Source: Rhizobium esperanzae (lineage in GTDB: Bacteria; Pseudomonadota; Alphaproteobacteria; Rhizobiales; Rhizobiaceae). From it: DNA of 64,000 bases. Both the position numbers and the translations under genes were made by a program. Location of the stretch: assembly GCF_014197615.1 (NCBI RefSeq), contig NZ_JACIFY010000013.1:62001-126000 (forward strand), in the 5' to 3' direction. The notes beneath the pieces were generated by a model. The model worked only from the letters and a program-made list of their open reading frames with translations, was not told where the DNA came from and did no database searches. Of the stretch, positions 10,201 through 19,002 are shown one piece after another (within the stretch, counting starts at the first letter, position 1; every line of letters begins with the position of its first letter).

Positions 10201-10675
10201 TGCGATCGGGAACGAGGGCAAGCATCATCTCGTCCCCCCATTCCATCAATTCCGCTTCCGTCAGAATGCAGTCTCCCTTGACCGCTTCCTCCTTCAGATT
10301 GCCGGCGCTGAGAAGGCGGCAAAGATTTGCCCAGCCCCGCCGGTTGCGGGGGTAGGCGAGGGTATCGGGCGTATCATCGGAGAAAACCAGCCGGGCGCCC
10401 GGCTGGATCCGGATGGGATCGACAATCTTTTCCTTTTTCCCCTCCCTCTCCGCCTGGGCCATGATCGCGTCTCTGTTCCTGTATCTCTCCTCGAGCTGCA
10501 GCGCCTGTGCATGCGCCCTGACCACCCCGGCAACCGAATTCCGGTCCGCAATCCCAAGACCGCCGAGCCCGAGATGGGCTGCCTGCACGACCATCTCTTC
10601 CGGACTGGAAGCGCCTTCGAGAAACGAAAAATTCGTTCTCGCGCCGATCTCGAAGAATGCGGCTTCGCGCTTCAT
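7211..10675 (-). CDS. dnaE2: Error-prone DNA polymerase DnaE2 (ImuC)
   Basis: C-family DNA polymerase alpha subunit of the damage-inducible translesion pathway, 1154 residues. It begins with the PHP domain ([15 protein letters not shown]), carries the polymerase core with the catalytic aspartates in [13 protein letters not shown] and the [10 protein letters not shown] motif, then the helix-hairpin-helix and OB-fold C-terminus ([16 protein letters not shown]). The start overlaps the imuB stop in an ATGA arrangement. It replicates past lesions together with ImuA and ImuB and is a main source of DNA-damage mutagenesis in alphaproteobacteria. Third gene of a LexA-controlled operon. Confidence 0.97.
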   Translation of the reverse strand: MKREAAFFEIGARTNFSFLEGASSPEEMVVQAAHLGLGGLGIADRNSVAGVVRAHAQALQLEERYRNRDAIMAQAEREGKKEKIVDPIRIQPGARLVFSDDTPDTLAYPRNRRGWANLCRLLSAGNLKEEAVKGDCILTEAELMEWGDEMMLALVPDRTLVENQAGQSALEDYLERFRRRFGKAFFMALAPAYDGRDRQVFAVLAMLATRNRLPLIATNQPLYHHPERRPLADVVIAIREHVEIAQAGFLLAPNAERYLKDSREMARIFRDYPAAIENTRAFFGKLAFSLTELEHNYPPENDPGETPQETLERLTRTGAAKRYPEGIPEKVAKQIDYELKLIGDKKYASYFLTVHRIIRHARYELKVLCQGRGSAANSVICYCLEITEVDPQKSTLLFDRFISMDRDEPPDIDVDFEHDRREEVIQYIYKTYTREHAGLTAGVTTYRTRSAGREVAKAFGLSEDVQSAISSLVWGWSEDNLSERDAKAAGLDIKDPVTRNVLKYASELLGFPRHLTQHVGGFVITRDRLDEVVPIMKTAMPDRYMIEWDKDDLDNVKILKVDVLALGMLTCLRKAFSLLELHYEVKKTLADLGNREHGDEGKPVYAMMGRADTLGVFQIESRAQMSMLPRLKPTVFYDLVIEVAIVRPGPIQGDMVHPYLKRREQRARNIPIEYPSKELEAVLERTLGVPLFQEQAMQIAITAAGFQPAEADKLRRAMATFKRTGTIGNFEKRFIEGMASKGYAEEFAKQCFNQIKGFGEYGFPESHAASFALLVYASSWLKAYYPDVFCAAMLNSQPMGFYAPAQLVRDAREHGVKILPVDINESDWDCSLEEAVFDPDAVDFRHREMREIIKARHAVRLGFRQIKGVSDKEMELLVENRGKGYGSVRDLWLRSGLQKSVIERLADADAFQSLGLSRRDALWAVRALDVKSAAEELPLFEQARHVDLQAEPITHLPEMLPGEQVIEDYRYLSLSLKAHPVSFLREELQRMGITRNVDLLKVANGKRVTIAGLVLVRQRPGSAKGVIFMTLEDETGVANAIVWNKIFDTYRSVVMGARLVKIRGRLQSQSGVIHTVVEHIEDMTPALGILQREARRFGVCERADEVLRPGGDQRQKKLAQAQERAELEKRMIAAGKNSGAAETAEVMPRGRNFH

Positions 10676-12282
10676 GCAAATACCCCATGCATGAACCAGC
10701 GAGGATCGAATTCCCCGCCATAAAAACCGCGACGATAGATCCAGAAGCGATGCCCGGTCTCGTCCTCGATGCGGAAATAGTCACGCGCCTCGGCGTCATC
10801 CCCATCGATCCACCATTCCATGGCAATCCGTTCCGGGCCTTCGCTTCTTGCCACCTGATGCTGCATTCGCCGCCAGCGGAAAACCTGCGGCGGACCATCA
10901 GGCACCTCGGCAAGCATGATCTCGACCGGCTCCGGCGTTGCAAAAAGCCGCAGCGGACGTTCTTCGCGGAAAGGAAGTCGGCTATCCCCAGCCGCCTTCC
11001 GCCCGGGAGGACTATCTATCACAGGCACCGTGATGACGGCGCGTTCCGGCACATGGCTCTCGCGAAGCTGGAAACTTTGCAGGCAATCCGCCCCCAGCCG
11101 GGCCGAGACCCGATCGACGAAGGCCGACAGCGAGATCTCCCCCTGGCGGTCGCCTTCGAAATCGGCCTGCGCTTCGTTGAAGGGATCATGCCGCAACACA
11201 TTCAGCCGCAGGATTTCGAAACCATAGCCGGCATCGAGATCGTCATAGACCGCCTGCAATCGCTCGGAAAAAAGCCCGGCGATGAACTTCGGCTCGCGAA
11301 GCGGCTGCGAAGCGCCGACGCTGATCCGAAAGACCCTGCCGTCGACGCGAAACAGAACCAGTTCGAACATTCGCCCGCCCACCCCTCGTGCCTCCAGCGA
11401 CGGCTGCAGCGAGAGGGCGACCTGCCGGGTGACGGCAAGGATCTGTTCTTCCGTTCCGATAGGTTCGATCAGGCGGCTTTCGGCCGAGAGACTGGCAACC
11501 GGGCGCCGGGGCGAGACCGGCTCCTCTTCACGTCCCAGCGCCTGGTCGAGACGCAGAAGCAGTCCCGGGCCGAACCGGCGGGTCAGCGGCGCTCGCGGCG
11601 CACCGATGACGTCGCCGACATATTTCAGGCCGAGCTTCTTCAGCGCATCGACGGTTTGTCCTTCCAGCCGCAAGGCTGCAACCGGCAGGGACACCAGCAC
11701 ATGCTCCGTCTCCTCGTCCTCGATCACGCCGCCTTGCCCGAAGCGCGACACGGCCCAGGAAAGGCCTGGCGACGATGAGATCGCGCCGCACGCATCGAAG
11801 CCCATATGAAAAAGCCGTGCCAGCACATCCTTGAGGACAGCCTTTTCACCGCCGAAGAGATGGGCGCAGCCGCTAATGTCGAGAAACAGCCCGTCCTTGC
11901 CGTCGAACGCCACCAGCGGCGTATAACGGTCGCACCAATCGGCAATTGCTTCCAGCAGCCGGCGGTCGGCGGCCGGATCCTCTTCCGCCACCTCGAGCGT
12001 TGGATACATCGCACGCGCTTCGGCAACGCCCTGCTCCTTCTTCAGCCCCAGCCCTTCGGCGAGCTCATCCAGGGCCGTCAGCCGCATGGCATTGTTGAGC
12101 TTGCCGGAACAGACGATGGGCGGGGTCTCAGGACGCCCTTTCGAACGCCAGGAGAGCCCCCATCGCCGGCGGGCGATGCGGTCCGTTGGCAGATGTGGGA
12201 AGCTGAGCGCCAGAATGCGCTGACTGTTCGCCTGGAGGACGAACGAGGTTTGGTTCTGCGACCGGGAGAAATTGGCGTTCAT
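10672..12282 (-). CDS. imuB: ImuB, Y-family polymerase-like adaptor
   Basis: Catalytically inactive Y-family polymerase relative that links DnaE2 to the beta clamp and ImuA. The family sequence [19 protein letters not shown] is near the N-terminus and [15 protein letters not shown], a hallmark of ImuB, follows. The ATG at 12282 gives 536 residues and lies 32 bases after a GGAG. It overlaps the imuA 3' end by 155 bases, longer than usual; a shorter ImuB from a downstream alternative codon cannot be excluded, but the homologous N-terminus starts within the overlap. The end overlaps dnaE2 by 4 bases. Confidence 0.93.
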   Translation of the reverse strand: MNANFSRSQNQTSFVLQANSQRILALSFPHLPTDRIARRRWGLSWRSKGRPETPPIVCSGKLNNAMRLTALDELAEGLGLKKEQGVAEARAMYPTLEVAEEDPAADRRLLEAIADWCDRYTPLVAFDGKDGLFLDISGCAHLFGGEKAVLKDVLARLFHMGFDACGAISSSPGLSWAVSRFGQGGVIEDEETEHVLVSLPVAALRLEGQTVDALKKLGLKYVGDVIGAPRAPLTRRFGPGLLLRLDQALGREEEPVSPRRPVASLSAESRLIEPIGTEEQILAVTRQVALSLQPSLEARGVGGRMFELVLFRVDGRVFRISVGASQPLREPKFIAGLFSERLQAVYDDLDAGYGFEILRLNVLRHDPFNEAQADFEGDRQGEISLSAFVDRVSARLGADCLQSFQLRESHVPERAVITVPVIDSPPGRKAAGDSRLPFREERPLRLFATPEPVEIMLAEVPDGPPQVFRWRRMQHQVARSEGPERIAMEWWIDGDDAEARDYFRIEDETGHRFWIYRRGFYGGEFDPRWFMHGVFA

Positions 12283-13072
12283 GGGGGTTCCACTCCAGAA
12301 GAAAGGAGAGCGGGGCCGGATTGCGGCTCTTCTCCAGCGTGAGACGGAAAATCGGATTGCCGATGCTGCCGGAAAGCTTCGATCCATCCGGCAACGGCCG
12401 CAGACCGGATGGAGCCGGTTCGACATGCAGGCGGAAAGCCGCACTGCTCGCCTCCTCCGCCCCGGCCTGGCGGACAAGAAAGAGCGGATGGCGGGCAGCA
12501 TGCGCCCGAAGGCTAAGCCTGCGGCTTTCGGTCAGGCCGAAATGGGCGGGATTGCCGCGTACTTCGAAGATGACGGCCGAGAAAGCAGCGCTTTCGACCG
12601 CCGCCTCCGCCAGCCAGAGCGCCTCGTCCAGCTTGCGTGGCGCGGCATGGAGAAACCGCTCCGGGCTCAGTCCGAAATCCCGAAACCCGGGAACATAAGG
12701 ACGACCTGCCTCCAGCGTGCCGACAGCATCGCCGATCCAGAGCAACGGCAGAAACCTGCCGGCATCCGCTTCCTGTTTCTGCAGCCGCGCGGCGACGGCC
12801 ATCGCCAGCCCGCTTGTCGCACCTGCGTCACGAGACAGAGCGGAGCGGAATTCGGTGATTGCATCGAGCGGCAGCCCGCCTTCCAGCGCCTCGTCAAGAC
12901 ATTCCACCCCAAACGCCAGGGGCGGCAGAATGGCTCTCTGCGGCGTCTTGCCGCCTTCCGCCAGGGCTTCCCGCTCTGCTGCCGCAAGCGCCGGCGCGGG
13001 CTTCCCCTCCAGTCTGGCGATGGTTTCGCGGAGCGCAAAAAGCCGCTCGCGCGCCAGGGCGTGCTGCGCCAT
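12128..13072 (-). CDS. imuA: ImuA, RecA-like mutagenesis protein
   Basis: First gene of the imuA-imuB-dnaE2 cassette. The 314-residue product resembles the SulA/RecA-related ImuA family (VECLDEALEGGLPLDAITEF, LPLLWIGDA, ALWLAEAAVES). ATG 13072 is preceded by GGAGAA, while the TTG twelve bases earlier is itself part of that ribosome-binding sequence, so the ATG is preferred. A near-perfect LexA operator lies 21 bases upstream of this start. ImuA is needed for DnaE2-dependent lesion bypass; its biochemical role was inferred from the family. Confidence 0.92.
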   Translation of the reverse strand: MAQHALARERLFALRETIARLEGKPAPALAAAEREALAEGGKTPQRAILPPLAFGVECLDEALEGGLPLDAITEFRSALSRDAGATSGLAMAVAARLQKQEADAGRFLPLLWIGDAVGTLEAGRPYVPGFRDFGLSPERFLHAAPRKLDEALWLAEAAVESAAFSAVIFEVRGNPAHFGLTESRRLSLRAHAARHPLFLVRQAGAEEASSAAFRLHVEPAPSGLRPLPDGSKLSGSIGNPIFRLTLEKSRNPAPLSFLLEWNPHERQFLPVAEPNLVRPPGEQSAHSGAQLPTSANGPHRPPAMGALLAFERAS

Positions 13073-13092
13073 GGCGTTCTCCAATCCGTCTT

Positions 13093-13107
13093 GTTCCTGT
13101 TATGTTC
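13093..13107. promoter_or_regulatory. LexA box (SOS operator) of imuA-imuB-dnaE2
   Basis: GTTC-CTGTTAT-GTTC on the plus strand (GAAC-N7-GAAC toward imuA). This is the direct-repeat LexA operator known for alphaproteobacteria. It ends 21 bases before the imuA ATG, where a repressor would block transcription start. No second copy faces the divergent metallopeptidase gene. Confidence 0.88.
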
Positions 13108-13233
13108 TTATAGATTCCAGAGAGCTAATGAAGAGTCAACGGCCATTTTTTATGAATTTATTCCTGCCTTTGATTCCGCACTCGAAAATCGGCGATAAAG
13201 GTTCTATATGGGCCCGCAAAGGAAGGAATATTC

Positions 13234-13671
13234 ATGGCCCGCATAGACCAGAGCGATGATTGGCGGGACCGCCATGCGCCGACGATCAGCACCTTCGAGT
13301 CGCTGGCCATGGAGGCCTACAGCCATCTCCCGGATGAATTCCGCCAGCTGACCACCAACCTCACGATCGAGATCGAAGACTTCCCCGATGACGACGTTTT
13401 CGAGGACATGGCGCTCGAAACCCCTTTCGATCTGCTCGGTCTTTTCGAGGGCAGGGGCATTTCCGAACGTTTCACCGTGGAAACCGGCGAGATGCCCAAC
13501 CGCATCCGCCTCTACCGCCGCCCCATTCTCGATTACTGGGCAGAAAACGACGAGACGCTCGGCGATATCATCACCCATGTCCTGATCCACGAGATCGGCC
13601 ATCATTTCGGGCTGAGCGACGATGACATGGAGCGGATCGAGGCCAGCGCCGAAGAAGCTGCCGAGCGCTGA
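13234..13671 (+). CDS. Zincin-like metallopeptidase family protein
   Basis: Protein of 145 residues with HEIGHHFGLSDDDMERIE near the C-terminus, a HExxHH zinc-binding motif of the small zincin-like (DUF1025/MMP) family. The start at 13234 follows AAGGAAGG. The family is widespread in alphaproteobacteria and actinobacteria, and no substrate is established. No export signal, so a cytoplasmic location is likely. It is divergent from imuA but shares no visible SOS site on its side. Confidence 0.85.
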   Translation: MARIDQSDDWRDRHAPTISTFESLAMEAYSHLPDEFRQLTTNLTIEIEDFPDDDVFEDMALETPFDLLGLFEGRGISERFTVETGEMPNRIRLYRRPILDYWAENDETLGDIITHVLIHEIGHHFGLSDDDMERIEASAEEAAER

Positions 13672-13695
13672 AACCCATGCCTTCGGCAAAAGGCT

Positions 13696-13902
13696 CTATT
13701 GCTCGGAGAGCTTCATCTCCGGATCGTAATCCTTGCCTTCGACAATCTTGACGACGGCCTGGCCGCACTGCATCGCGCCGGTTGCGGCATTGAAGGCATA
13801 GCTCGGCGAGCCCTCCAGCGACCAGCCCTTGTTGAGGGCGGCGGTGACCTTGTGGCAGAAGGAAGCATCGTCGGGACCGGTCAGGAAGCGGTAGAGTTTC
13901 AT
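13696..13902 (-). CDS. DUF1737 domain protein
   Basis: Small protein of 68 residues (MKLYRFLTGPDDASFCHKVT...) matching the DUF1737 pattern, with the conserved ALNKGWSLEGSPSYAFN segment. Function unknown. Its ATG overlaps the stop of the CoA-ester lyase gene (TGATG), so it is translated from the same mRNA. No membrane or signal segments. Confidence 0.8.
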   Translation of the reverse strand: MKLYRFLTGPDDASFCHKVTAALNKGWSLEGSPSYAFNAATGAMQCGQAVVKIVEGKDYDPEMKLSEQ

Positions 13903-14807
13903 CAGGCGGGCTTTCTTGCAGAAATCAGGCGAGCTTTATGAACCAGAGCTTCGGCCTGGACAAGATGCAGCCGCTCGATCATCCGCCCGCCGGCATTGAT
14001 GACGTTCAGCCCGCCGGAAGCGGGATCGGCAAAAGCAGCAATGATCACCTCCGCTTCCGCAATCTCCTCCACGCTCGGCCCGAAATGCCGGTTGGCGGGC
14101 TCGATCTGCGCCGGGTGGATCAGCATCTTGCCGGCAAAACCCATGGCCCGGCCCTGCCGGCATTCGGCATCGAAACCTTGCTCGTCCTTGAAATCGTTGA
14201 AGACGCTGTCGATGGCATCAAGCCCGTAAGCGCTGACCGCAAGCACGACCTGCATCAGCCACGGCACGAGATAGCCCCGCCCCGGCTGCGCCGCCACACC
14301 CGTTTCCTTGCGCAGGTCGTTGAGCCCGACGACGAGGCAATCGAGCCGCGAGCCCGGCGTGCGCCCGGCTTCAGCGATCGCTGCCGCATTCAGGATGCCG
14401 CGCGGCGTCTCGATCATCGCCCAGATGCGCAGGTCGTCCGATGCATCCGCCTCGGAGAGAAGGTCGCTGATATCAGTGACATCCTGCGGCTCGTCGACCT
14501 TCGGCAGCAGCACGGCATCGGGACCAAGCGCCGTCACCAGTTCCATATCCGCCGGGCCGAAATTCGATGACAGGCTGTTGATGCGGATGATCCGCTCCTT
14601 GTTTTCGAGCGGCCGGTCCGAAAAGAAGCGCCTCAGGTTTTCCCGCGCTTGCCCTTTCATTTCCGGCGCCACGGAATCTTCGAGATCGAAGATCACCGCA
14701 TCGCAATCGATCGCATGGGTCTTTTCCAGCGCCCGCGGATTGATGGCGGGAACGCTCAGCACCGAACGGCGCAGGCGGGTGGAGCGGGTCGCAGGGTTTC
14801 GGCTCAT
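13902..14807 (-). CDS. CitE-like CoA-ester lyase (HpcH/HpaI family)
   Basis: TIM-barrel lyase of 301 residues related to citrate lyase beta subunit and malyl-CoA lyase. Visible motifs: RRSVLSVPAINPRALEK, DAVIFDLEDSVAPEMKG (metal/acidic site), IWAMIETPRGILNA (metal-binding Glu), GKMLIHPAQIEPANRHFGP. It probably cleaves or hydrolyses a 3-hydroxyacyl-CoA such as malyl- or citramalyl-CoA. The substrate cannot be fixed from sequence. It is not next to citrate lyase alpha/gamma genes, which argues against a citrate lyase role. Confidence 0.87.
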   Translation of the reverse strand: MSRNPATRSTRLRRSVLSVPAINPRALEKTHAIDCDAVIFDLEDSVAPEMKGQARENLRRFFSDRPLENKERIIRINSLSSNFGPADMELVTALGPDAVLLPKVDEPQDVTDISDLLSEADASDDLRIWAMIETPRGILNAAAIAEAGRTPGSRLDCLVVGLNDLRKETGVAAQPGRGYLVPWLMQVVLAVSAYGLDAIDSVFNDFKDEQGFDAECRQGRAMGFAGKMLIHPAQIEPANRHFGPSVEEIAEAEVIIAAFADPASGGLNVINAGGRMIERLHLVQAEALVHKARLISARKPA

Positions 14808-14945
14808 GGCCGAATTAGTGGCAAGCTTTCAAAGCCGAAGCAAGACGCAACCCCGAAAGACCCGCAGAACAACAAAAAGCCATGCTTGTCTTGCAGAGAG
14901 GAAAAGGAAGGACCACATTCCTTTCTGAAGAAAGGCCTCGAACCC

Positions 14946-15179
14946 ATGCAGAACATTCGCTCCATCTTCCTCATGCTTGCCGGCGCCACGGTCTTCGTGG
15001 CCATGCTGCTTCTCACCTTTTCGGTGACGCTCGCCGTCGGCGGCATCCTGACCGTGCTCATGGTCGGCCGCGCCCTTTCGATGAAGATGAAGCCTGTTCC
15101 GGTGCGCGCCAAGGCAAACAATGGCCAGCGCGAAATGCGCATCTGGAATGATGGCCGCGGCACGATCATCGATCTCTGA
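14946..15179 (+). CDS. Small membrane protein, hypothetical
   Basis: Protein of 77 residues: short N-terminus, one long or two closely packed hydrophobic helices (about residues 6-42: IFLMLAGATVFVAMLLLTF and a Val/Leu/Gly-rich continuation), then a basic, polar tail (MKMKPVPVRAKANNGQREM) ending in GRGTIIDL. ATG 14946 is chosen because it directly precedes the hydrophobic part; the longer frame overlaps the divergent lyase gene. I do not recognise a family. It looks like a typical rhizobial conserved small inner-membrane protein, but conservation was not tested. Confidence 0.6.
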   Translation: MQNIRSIFLMLAGATVFVAMLLLTFSVTLAVGGILTVLMVGRALSMKMKPVPVRAKANNGQREMRIWNDGRGTIIDL

Positions 15180-15289
15180 TCACTTTTTCGGCGAAAATTC
15201 CAACCGACATTGTCGGCTCATGCTCCCATGCTACGTCCTTGAGGCAGCCAGGCATTCCGCCGGCAGTTCAAAACCCATGGAGGACGAGC

Positions 15290-15709
15290 ATGAATGCGAC
15301 GGAGAGCAATCAGACCAAGATGCCGCCGGTCAAGAATGGCCTGCTGCCCTATCTGACCGTCGGCGGCGCGGTCAAAGCCGCCGAATTCTACAAAAAGGCC
15401 TTTGGCGCCGAACAGGCCTATATCGTGCCGGTCGACGAGAGCGGCCGGACGATGCATGTGCATCTCTACATCAACGGCAGCTCGCTCATGCTGTCGGATG
15501 CCTATCCCGAATACGGCCATCCCTTCAAAGGCCATGAAGGCTTCGCCATCCAGCTTGTCATCGACGATATCGATTTCTGGTGGGACCGCGCCGTCGCTGC
15601 CGGCGCCGAAGTCGTCATGCCGGTCGAACTGATGTTCTGGGGTGACCGCTACGGCCAGCTACGCGACCCTTTCGGCGTCCTTTGGGGCCTGAACGCGCCG
15701 ACGAAGTAA
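15290..15709 (+). CDS. VOC family protein (PhnB-like glyoxalase/bleomycin-resistance fold)
   Basis: Protein of 139 residues of the vicinal oxygen chelate superfamily, PhnB subgroup: LPYLTVGGAVKAAEFYKKAFGAE at the N-terminus (read as LPYLTVGGAVKAAEF then YKKAFGAE), MHVHLYINGSSLMLSD, and DRYGQLRDPFGVLWGL at the end. The start at 15290 follows GGAGGACGAGC. Substrate unknown; the phn cluster is not nearby, so a phosphonate role is not implied. Confidence 0.88.
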   Translation: MNATESNQTKMPPVKNGLLPYLTVGGAVKAAEFYKKAFGAEQAYIVPVDESGRTMHVHLYINGSSLMLSDAYPEYGHPFKGHEGFAIQLVIDDIDFWWDRAVAAGAEVVMPVELMFWGDRYGQLRDPFGVLWGLNAPTK

Positions 15710-15760
15710 CGGCACATGCGCAGAGGGCAGGCCGCGCCAAACATCGCGTGGCCGCCTTTT

Positions 15761-15864
15761 AAAGCATGTCGCGCAAAAGTGTGCCGCGGTTTTGCGATAA
15801 CGACATGCTTCAAACAGATGCCTAAAGCGCGAGAGCGAATCTGAAAGATCGCGACGCGCTTTAG
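15761..15864. repeat. Rhizobial intergenic palindromic repeat (two hairpins)
   Basis: Two nested-type inverted repeats in the 236-base gap between the VOC gene and leuD: AAGCATGTCG...CGACATGCTT (15762-15810) and CTAAAGCGC...GCGCTTTAG (15822-15864). The text resembles the short interspersed palindromes scattered between genes in Rhizobium chromosomes. No coding potential is seen. Confidence 0.7.
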
Positions 15865-15945
15865 AAAGATTCTCCTTCATTTCGACGAAAAACTGGACTA
15901 GATGCACATTCAGGAAAGTACATTTGCTGAAATGGAGCATGGGTC

Positions 15946-16554
15946 ATGGATAAATTCGTGAAGCTCACGGGCGTTGCAGCGCCCCTGCCGGTCGTCAACA
16001 TCGACACCGACATGATCATTCCGAAGGATTATCTGAAGACCATCAAGCGCACCGGTCTCGGCACCGGCCTTTTCGCCGAAGCCCGCTACAATGAAGATGG
16101 CTCCGAAAATCCTGATTTCGTGCTGAACAAGCCGGCCTATCGCGACGCCAAGATCCTGGTTGCCGGCGACAATTTCGGCTGCGGCTCCTCGCGTGAGCAT
16201 GCTCCGTGGGCACTGCTCGATTTCGGTATCCGCTGCGTGATCTCCACCAGCTTCGCCGATATTTTCTACAACAACTGCTTCAAAAACGGCATCCTGCCGA
16301 TCAAGGTCAGCCAGGAAGACCTCGACAAGCTGATGGACGATGCCTCGCGCGGCTCCAACGCCATCCTGACGGTCGATCTCGAAAACCTCGAAATCACCGG
16401 TCCCGATGGCGGCTCGATCAAGTTCGATCTCGACGAGTTCAAGCGCCATTGCCTGCTGAACGGCCTCGACGATATCGGCCTGACGCTGGAAAAGGGCAAG
16501 GCGATCGACAGCTTCGAAAAGAAGAACGCCGCTTCGCACCCTTGGGCGGCCTGA
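15946..16554 (+). CDS. leuD: 3-isopropylmalate dehydratase small subunit
   Basis: Small subunit of isopropylmalate isomerase, the second step of leucine synthesis; pairs with LeuC (not in the window). At 202 residues it has the usual length, with [37 protein letters not shown] and the C-terminal [19 protein letters not shown]. Followed by a clear terminator. leuB lies 1.2 kb downstream on the same strand, separated by the minus-strand dehydratase gene, so leuD and leuB are close but not one operon. Confidence 0.96.
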   Translation: MDKFVKLTGVAAPLPVVNIDTDMIIPKDYLKTIKRTGLGTGLFAEARYNEDGSENPDFVLNKPAYRDAKILVAGDNFGCGSSREHAPWALLDFGIRCVISTSFADIFYNNCFKNGILPIKVSQEDLDKLMDDASRGSNAILTVDLENLEITGPDGGSIKFDLDEFKRHCLLNGLDDIGLTLEKGKAIDSFEKKNAASHPWAA

Positions 16555-16577
16555 GGCCTCCCGCTTTGTTATCGATC

Positions 16578-16604
16578 AAGCCGGGCTTCGCCCGGCTTTT
16601 TCTT
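16578..16604. terminator. Terminator between leuD and the convergent dehydratase
   Basis: AAGCCGGGC / GCCCGGCTT arms (9 bases) with a 3-base loop and TTTTTC after it on the plus strand. It can serve both genes. Confidence 0.85.
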
Positions 16605-16613
16605 TGATCTCTG

Positions 16614-17546
16614 TCAGAGAAACTTCTCTTTCCAAAGCCTCAGCTTTTCGAGCGACACGCCGATGCCGCCGCAAACTTCGATCAGCGGATTGTTAAAGCG
16701 GGACAGCAGCCCGGCATGCACATCGGCAACGGCAAGGGCCGCCCCGCAGGCCGGCTCGACCAGGATGCGATGCGCATCGGCAAATTTCAGGCATGCAGCC
16801 ACCGCATCGGCGTCGCTGACGACAACGCTTTCGATCGGATGCTGTTTCGGCAGGTCGAAGACATGCTGCGCCACCTGCCGCGCGCCGAGCGAAGTGGCAA
16901 TCGAGGTGATGGCGGGCAGGGTGACGCGCTCGTTCCCCCGAAGGCTGGCATTCAGCGAGGCCGCCCCTTCGGTTTCGACGGCGATGACGGGCACATCGGC
17001 AAGCCCGTTCCGTTTCAGCCCCTCGACGATACCGGCAAGCAGCCCGCCGCCGCCGACGCTGGTGACGACGCAATCGAATGCCGCACCCTTCGCCACCACC
17101 TCGTCGATCAGCGTCGCATGACCGTCCCACAGCAGCGGATGATCGAAGGGATGCACATAACTCGCCTTGCGGCTCCTCGCGAGTTCGACCGCATGGGCAT
17201 TGGCTTCATCGAAAACCGATCCATGGACCAGGACATTCGCGCCCGTTGCAGCAATCGTCTGCCGGACATCGGCCGCCGTCGTCTCCGGCACGACGATCGT
17301 GACCGGAACGCCGAGCGCCCGGCCCGCATAAGCCGCCGCAATGCCGGCATTGCCGCCGGAAGCGCAGAAGATCTCGCGCGCGCCATGTTCCACTTCGTGC
17401 TGGCAAAGCCGGCCGACGCCGCGCAGTTTGAAGCTGCCGGAAGGCTGCAGCGCATCGAGCTTTAGCCAGAGCGGCTTGCCGCTGGTGCTGTAACCAGGGG
17501 ATGTCCGAAACAAAGGCGTATCGAGATGGAGAGGCGCTGAGGACAT
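16614..17546 (-). CDS. PLP-dependent serine/threonine dehydratase family protein
   Basis: Fold-type II PLP enzyme of 310 residues. Visible are the Schiff-base lysine in QPSGSFKLRG (Lys40), the substrate loop ASGGNAGIAAAYA, and the phosphate-binding glycine loop SVGGGGLLAG. The closest relatives by pattern are L-serine/L-threonine dehydratases that give pyruvate or 2-oxobutyrate and ammonia. No C-terminal ACT regulatory domain is present, so it is the catabolic rather than the isoleucine-biosynthetic (IlvA) kind. Preference for serine or threonine cannot be told. Confidence 0.87.
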   Translation of the reverse strand: MSSAPLHLDTPLFRTSPGYSTSGKPLWLKLDALQPSGSFKLRGVGRLCQHEVEHGAREIFCASGGNAGIAAAYAGRALGVPVTIVVPETTAADVRQTIAATGANVLVHGSVFDEANAHAVELARSRKASYVHPFDHPLLWDGHATLIDEVVAKGAAFDCVVTSVGGGGLLAGIVEGLKRNGLADVPVIAVETEGAASLNASLRGNERVTLPAITSIATSLGARQVAQHVFDLPKQHPIESVVVSDADAVAACLKFADAHRILVEPACGAALAVADVHAGLLSRFNNPLIEVCGGIGVSLEKLRLWKEKFL

Positions 17547-17714
17547 GAGAAAGATCCGGAAAATGAAGCTACAACAGTTGTTCTATTCCCTTTGCGGGCA
17601 AGGGAGCAACCATCGCGACCGGGAATGAAGCGTACCGATTCACCGCTTCTCTCGCTTGAAATGCCCATTTCCGGGGTCTAAGAAACCGCAACTTGTTTTT
17701 CCCAGGAGGGTTTC

Positions 17715-18827
17715 ATGACAGCGCGCAATCTTTTCCTGCTGCCGGGTGACGGCATCGGTCCCGAAGCCATGGGCGAGGTCCGCAAGATCATCGCCTATAT
17801 GAACGAGGCGATGAATGCCGGTTTCGTCACCGACGAAGGCCTTGTCGGCGGCTCCGCCTATGATGCGCATGGCGCGGCGATCTCGGAAGCCGACATGCAG
17901 AAGGCGCTTGCTGCCGATGCCGTTCTCTTCGGCGCCGTCGGCGGCCCGAAATGGGATAGCGTGCCCTACGACGTACGCCCGGAAGCCGGCCTGCTTCGCC
18001 TGCGCAAGGATCTGCAGCTCTTTGCAAACCTGCGCCCCGCCATCTGCTATCCCGCCCTTGCCGCAGCCTCGTCGCTGAAGCCGGAACTGGTCGAAGGCCT
18101 CGACATCCTGATCATCCGCGAGCTGACCGGCGGCGTCTACTTCGGCGAGCCGAAGGAGATCATCGATCTCGGCAACGGCCAGAAGCGCGGCATCGACACG
18201 CAGGTCTACGATACCTACGAGATCGAGCGTATCGCCGGCGTCGCCTTCGAAATGGCCCGCACCCGGCAGAACCGCGTCTGCTCCATGGAAAAGCGCAACG
18301 TCATGAAGTCGGGCGTGCTCTGGAACCAGGTGGTCACCGAGACGCACAAGGCCAAATATTCCGACGTCCAGCTCGAGCATATGCTGGCTGACGCCGGCGG
18401 CATGCAGCTGGTGCGCCAGCCCAAGCAGTTCGACGTCATCGTCACCGACAACCTGTTCGGCGACATGCTCTCCGACGTCGCCGCCATGCTGACCGGTTCG
18501 CTCGGCATGCTGCCTTCGGCCTCGCTCGGTGCGCCGGACGGCAAAACCGGCAAGCGCAAGGCGCTCTATGAGCCGGTGCATGGCTCGGCCCCCGACATCG
18601 CCGGCAAGGGCATCGCCAATCCGATCGCCATGATCGCCTCATTCGCCATGTGCCTGCGTTACTCCTTCAACCTGGTGAAGGAAGCCGACGACCTGGAAAA
18701 GGCGATCGCCAACGTGCTCGACAAGGGCATCCGTACCGGCGACATCATGGCCGATGGCGCAAGGCAGGTCGGCACCGTCGAGATGGGCGATGCGATCCTC
18801 GCCGAGTTCAAGGCGCTTTCGGCCTGA
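17715..18827 (+). CDS. leuB: 3-isopropylmalate dehydrogenase
   Basis: NAD-dependent oxidative decarboxylation of 3-isopropylmalate in leucine synthesis. The 370-residue product has [18 protein letters not shown], the substrate and metal motifs [12 protein letters not shown] and [17 protein letters not shown], and [20 protein letters not shown]. The start follows CAGGAGGG. The stop is followed almost at once by a parS-like palindrome and a terminator. Confidence 0.97.
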   Translation: MTARNLFLLPGDGIGPEAMGEVRKIIAYMNEAMNAGFVTDEGLVGGSAYDAHGAAISEADMQKALAADAVLFGAVGGPKWDSVPYDVRPEAGLLRLRKDLQLFANLRPAICYPALAAASSLKPELVEGLDILIIRELTGGVYFGEPKEIIDLGNGQKRGIDTQVYDTYEIERIAGVAFEMARTRQNRVCSMEKRNVMKSGVLWNQVVTETHKAKYSDVQLEHMLADAGGMQLVRQPKQFDVIVTDNLFGDMLSDVAAMLTGSLGMLPSASLGAPDGKTGKRKALYEPVHGSAPDIAGKGIANPIAMIASFAMCLRYSFNLVKEADDLEKAIANVLDKGIRTGDIMADGARQVGTVEMGDAILAEFKALSA

Positions 18828-18829
18828 TA

Positions 18830-18845
18830 TATTTCACGTGAAACA
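18830..18845. promoter_or_regulatory. parS-like palindrome after leuB
   Basis: TATTTCACGTGAAACA, one mismatch (A for G at position 2) to the chromosomal ParB consensus TGTTTCACGTGAAACA. It begins 3 bases after the leuB stop, about 40 kb from parAB. A chance match is unlikely but not excluded. Confidence 0.55.
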
Positions 18846-18849
18846 GTTC

Positions 18850-18882
18850 AGCCCTTCGCATCACCCATGCGGAGGGCTTTTT
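18850..18882 (+). terminator. leuB terminator
   Basis: AGCCCTTCGCAT / ATGCGGAGGGCT arms (one mismatch) followed by TTTTTC, starting 22 bases after the leuB stop. Confidence 0.75.
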
Positions 18883-19002
18883 CGTGAAAGCCGAGAAGCC
18901 CGAAAGGGGTCGGTCGAATTATCCAAAACGGACTATTCTCGGCCACAATCTCGTGTATTTTTGCGCCGAATTTCAACCCGGCAAATTCGAACGGACGACG
19001 GA

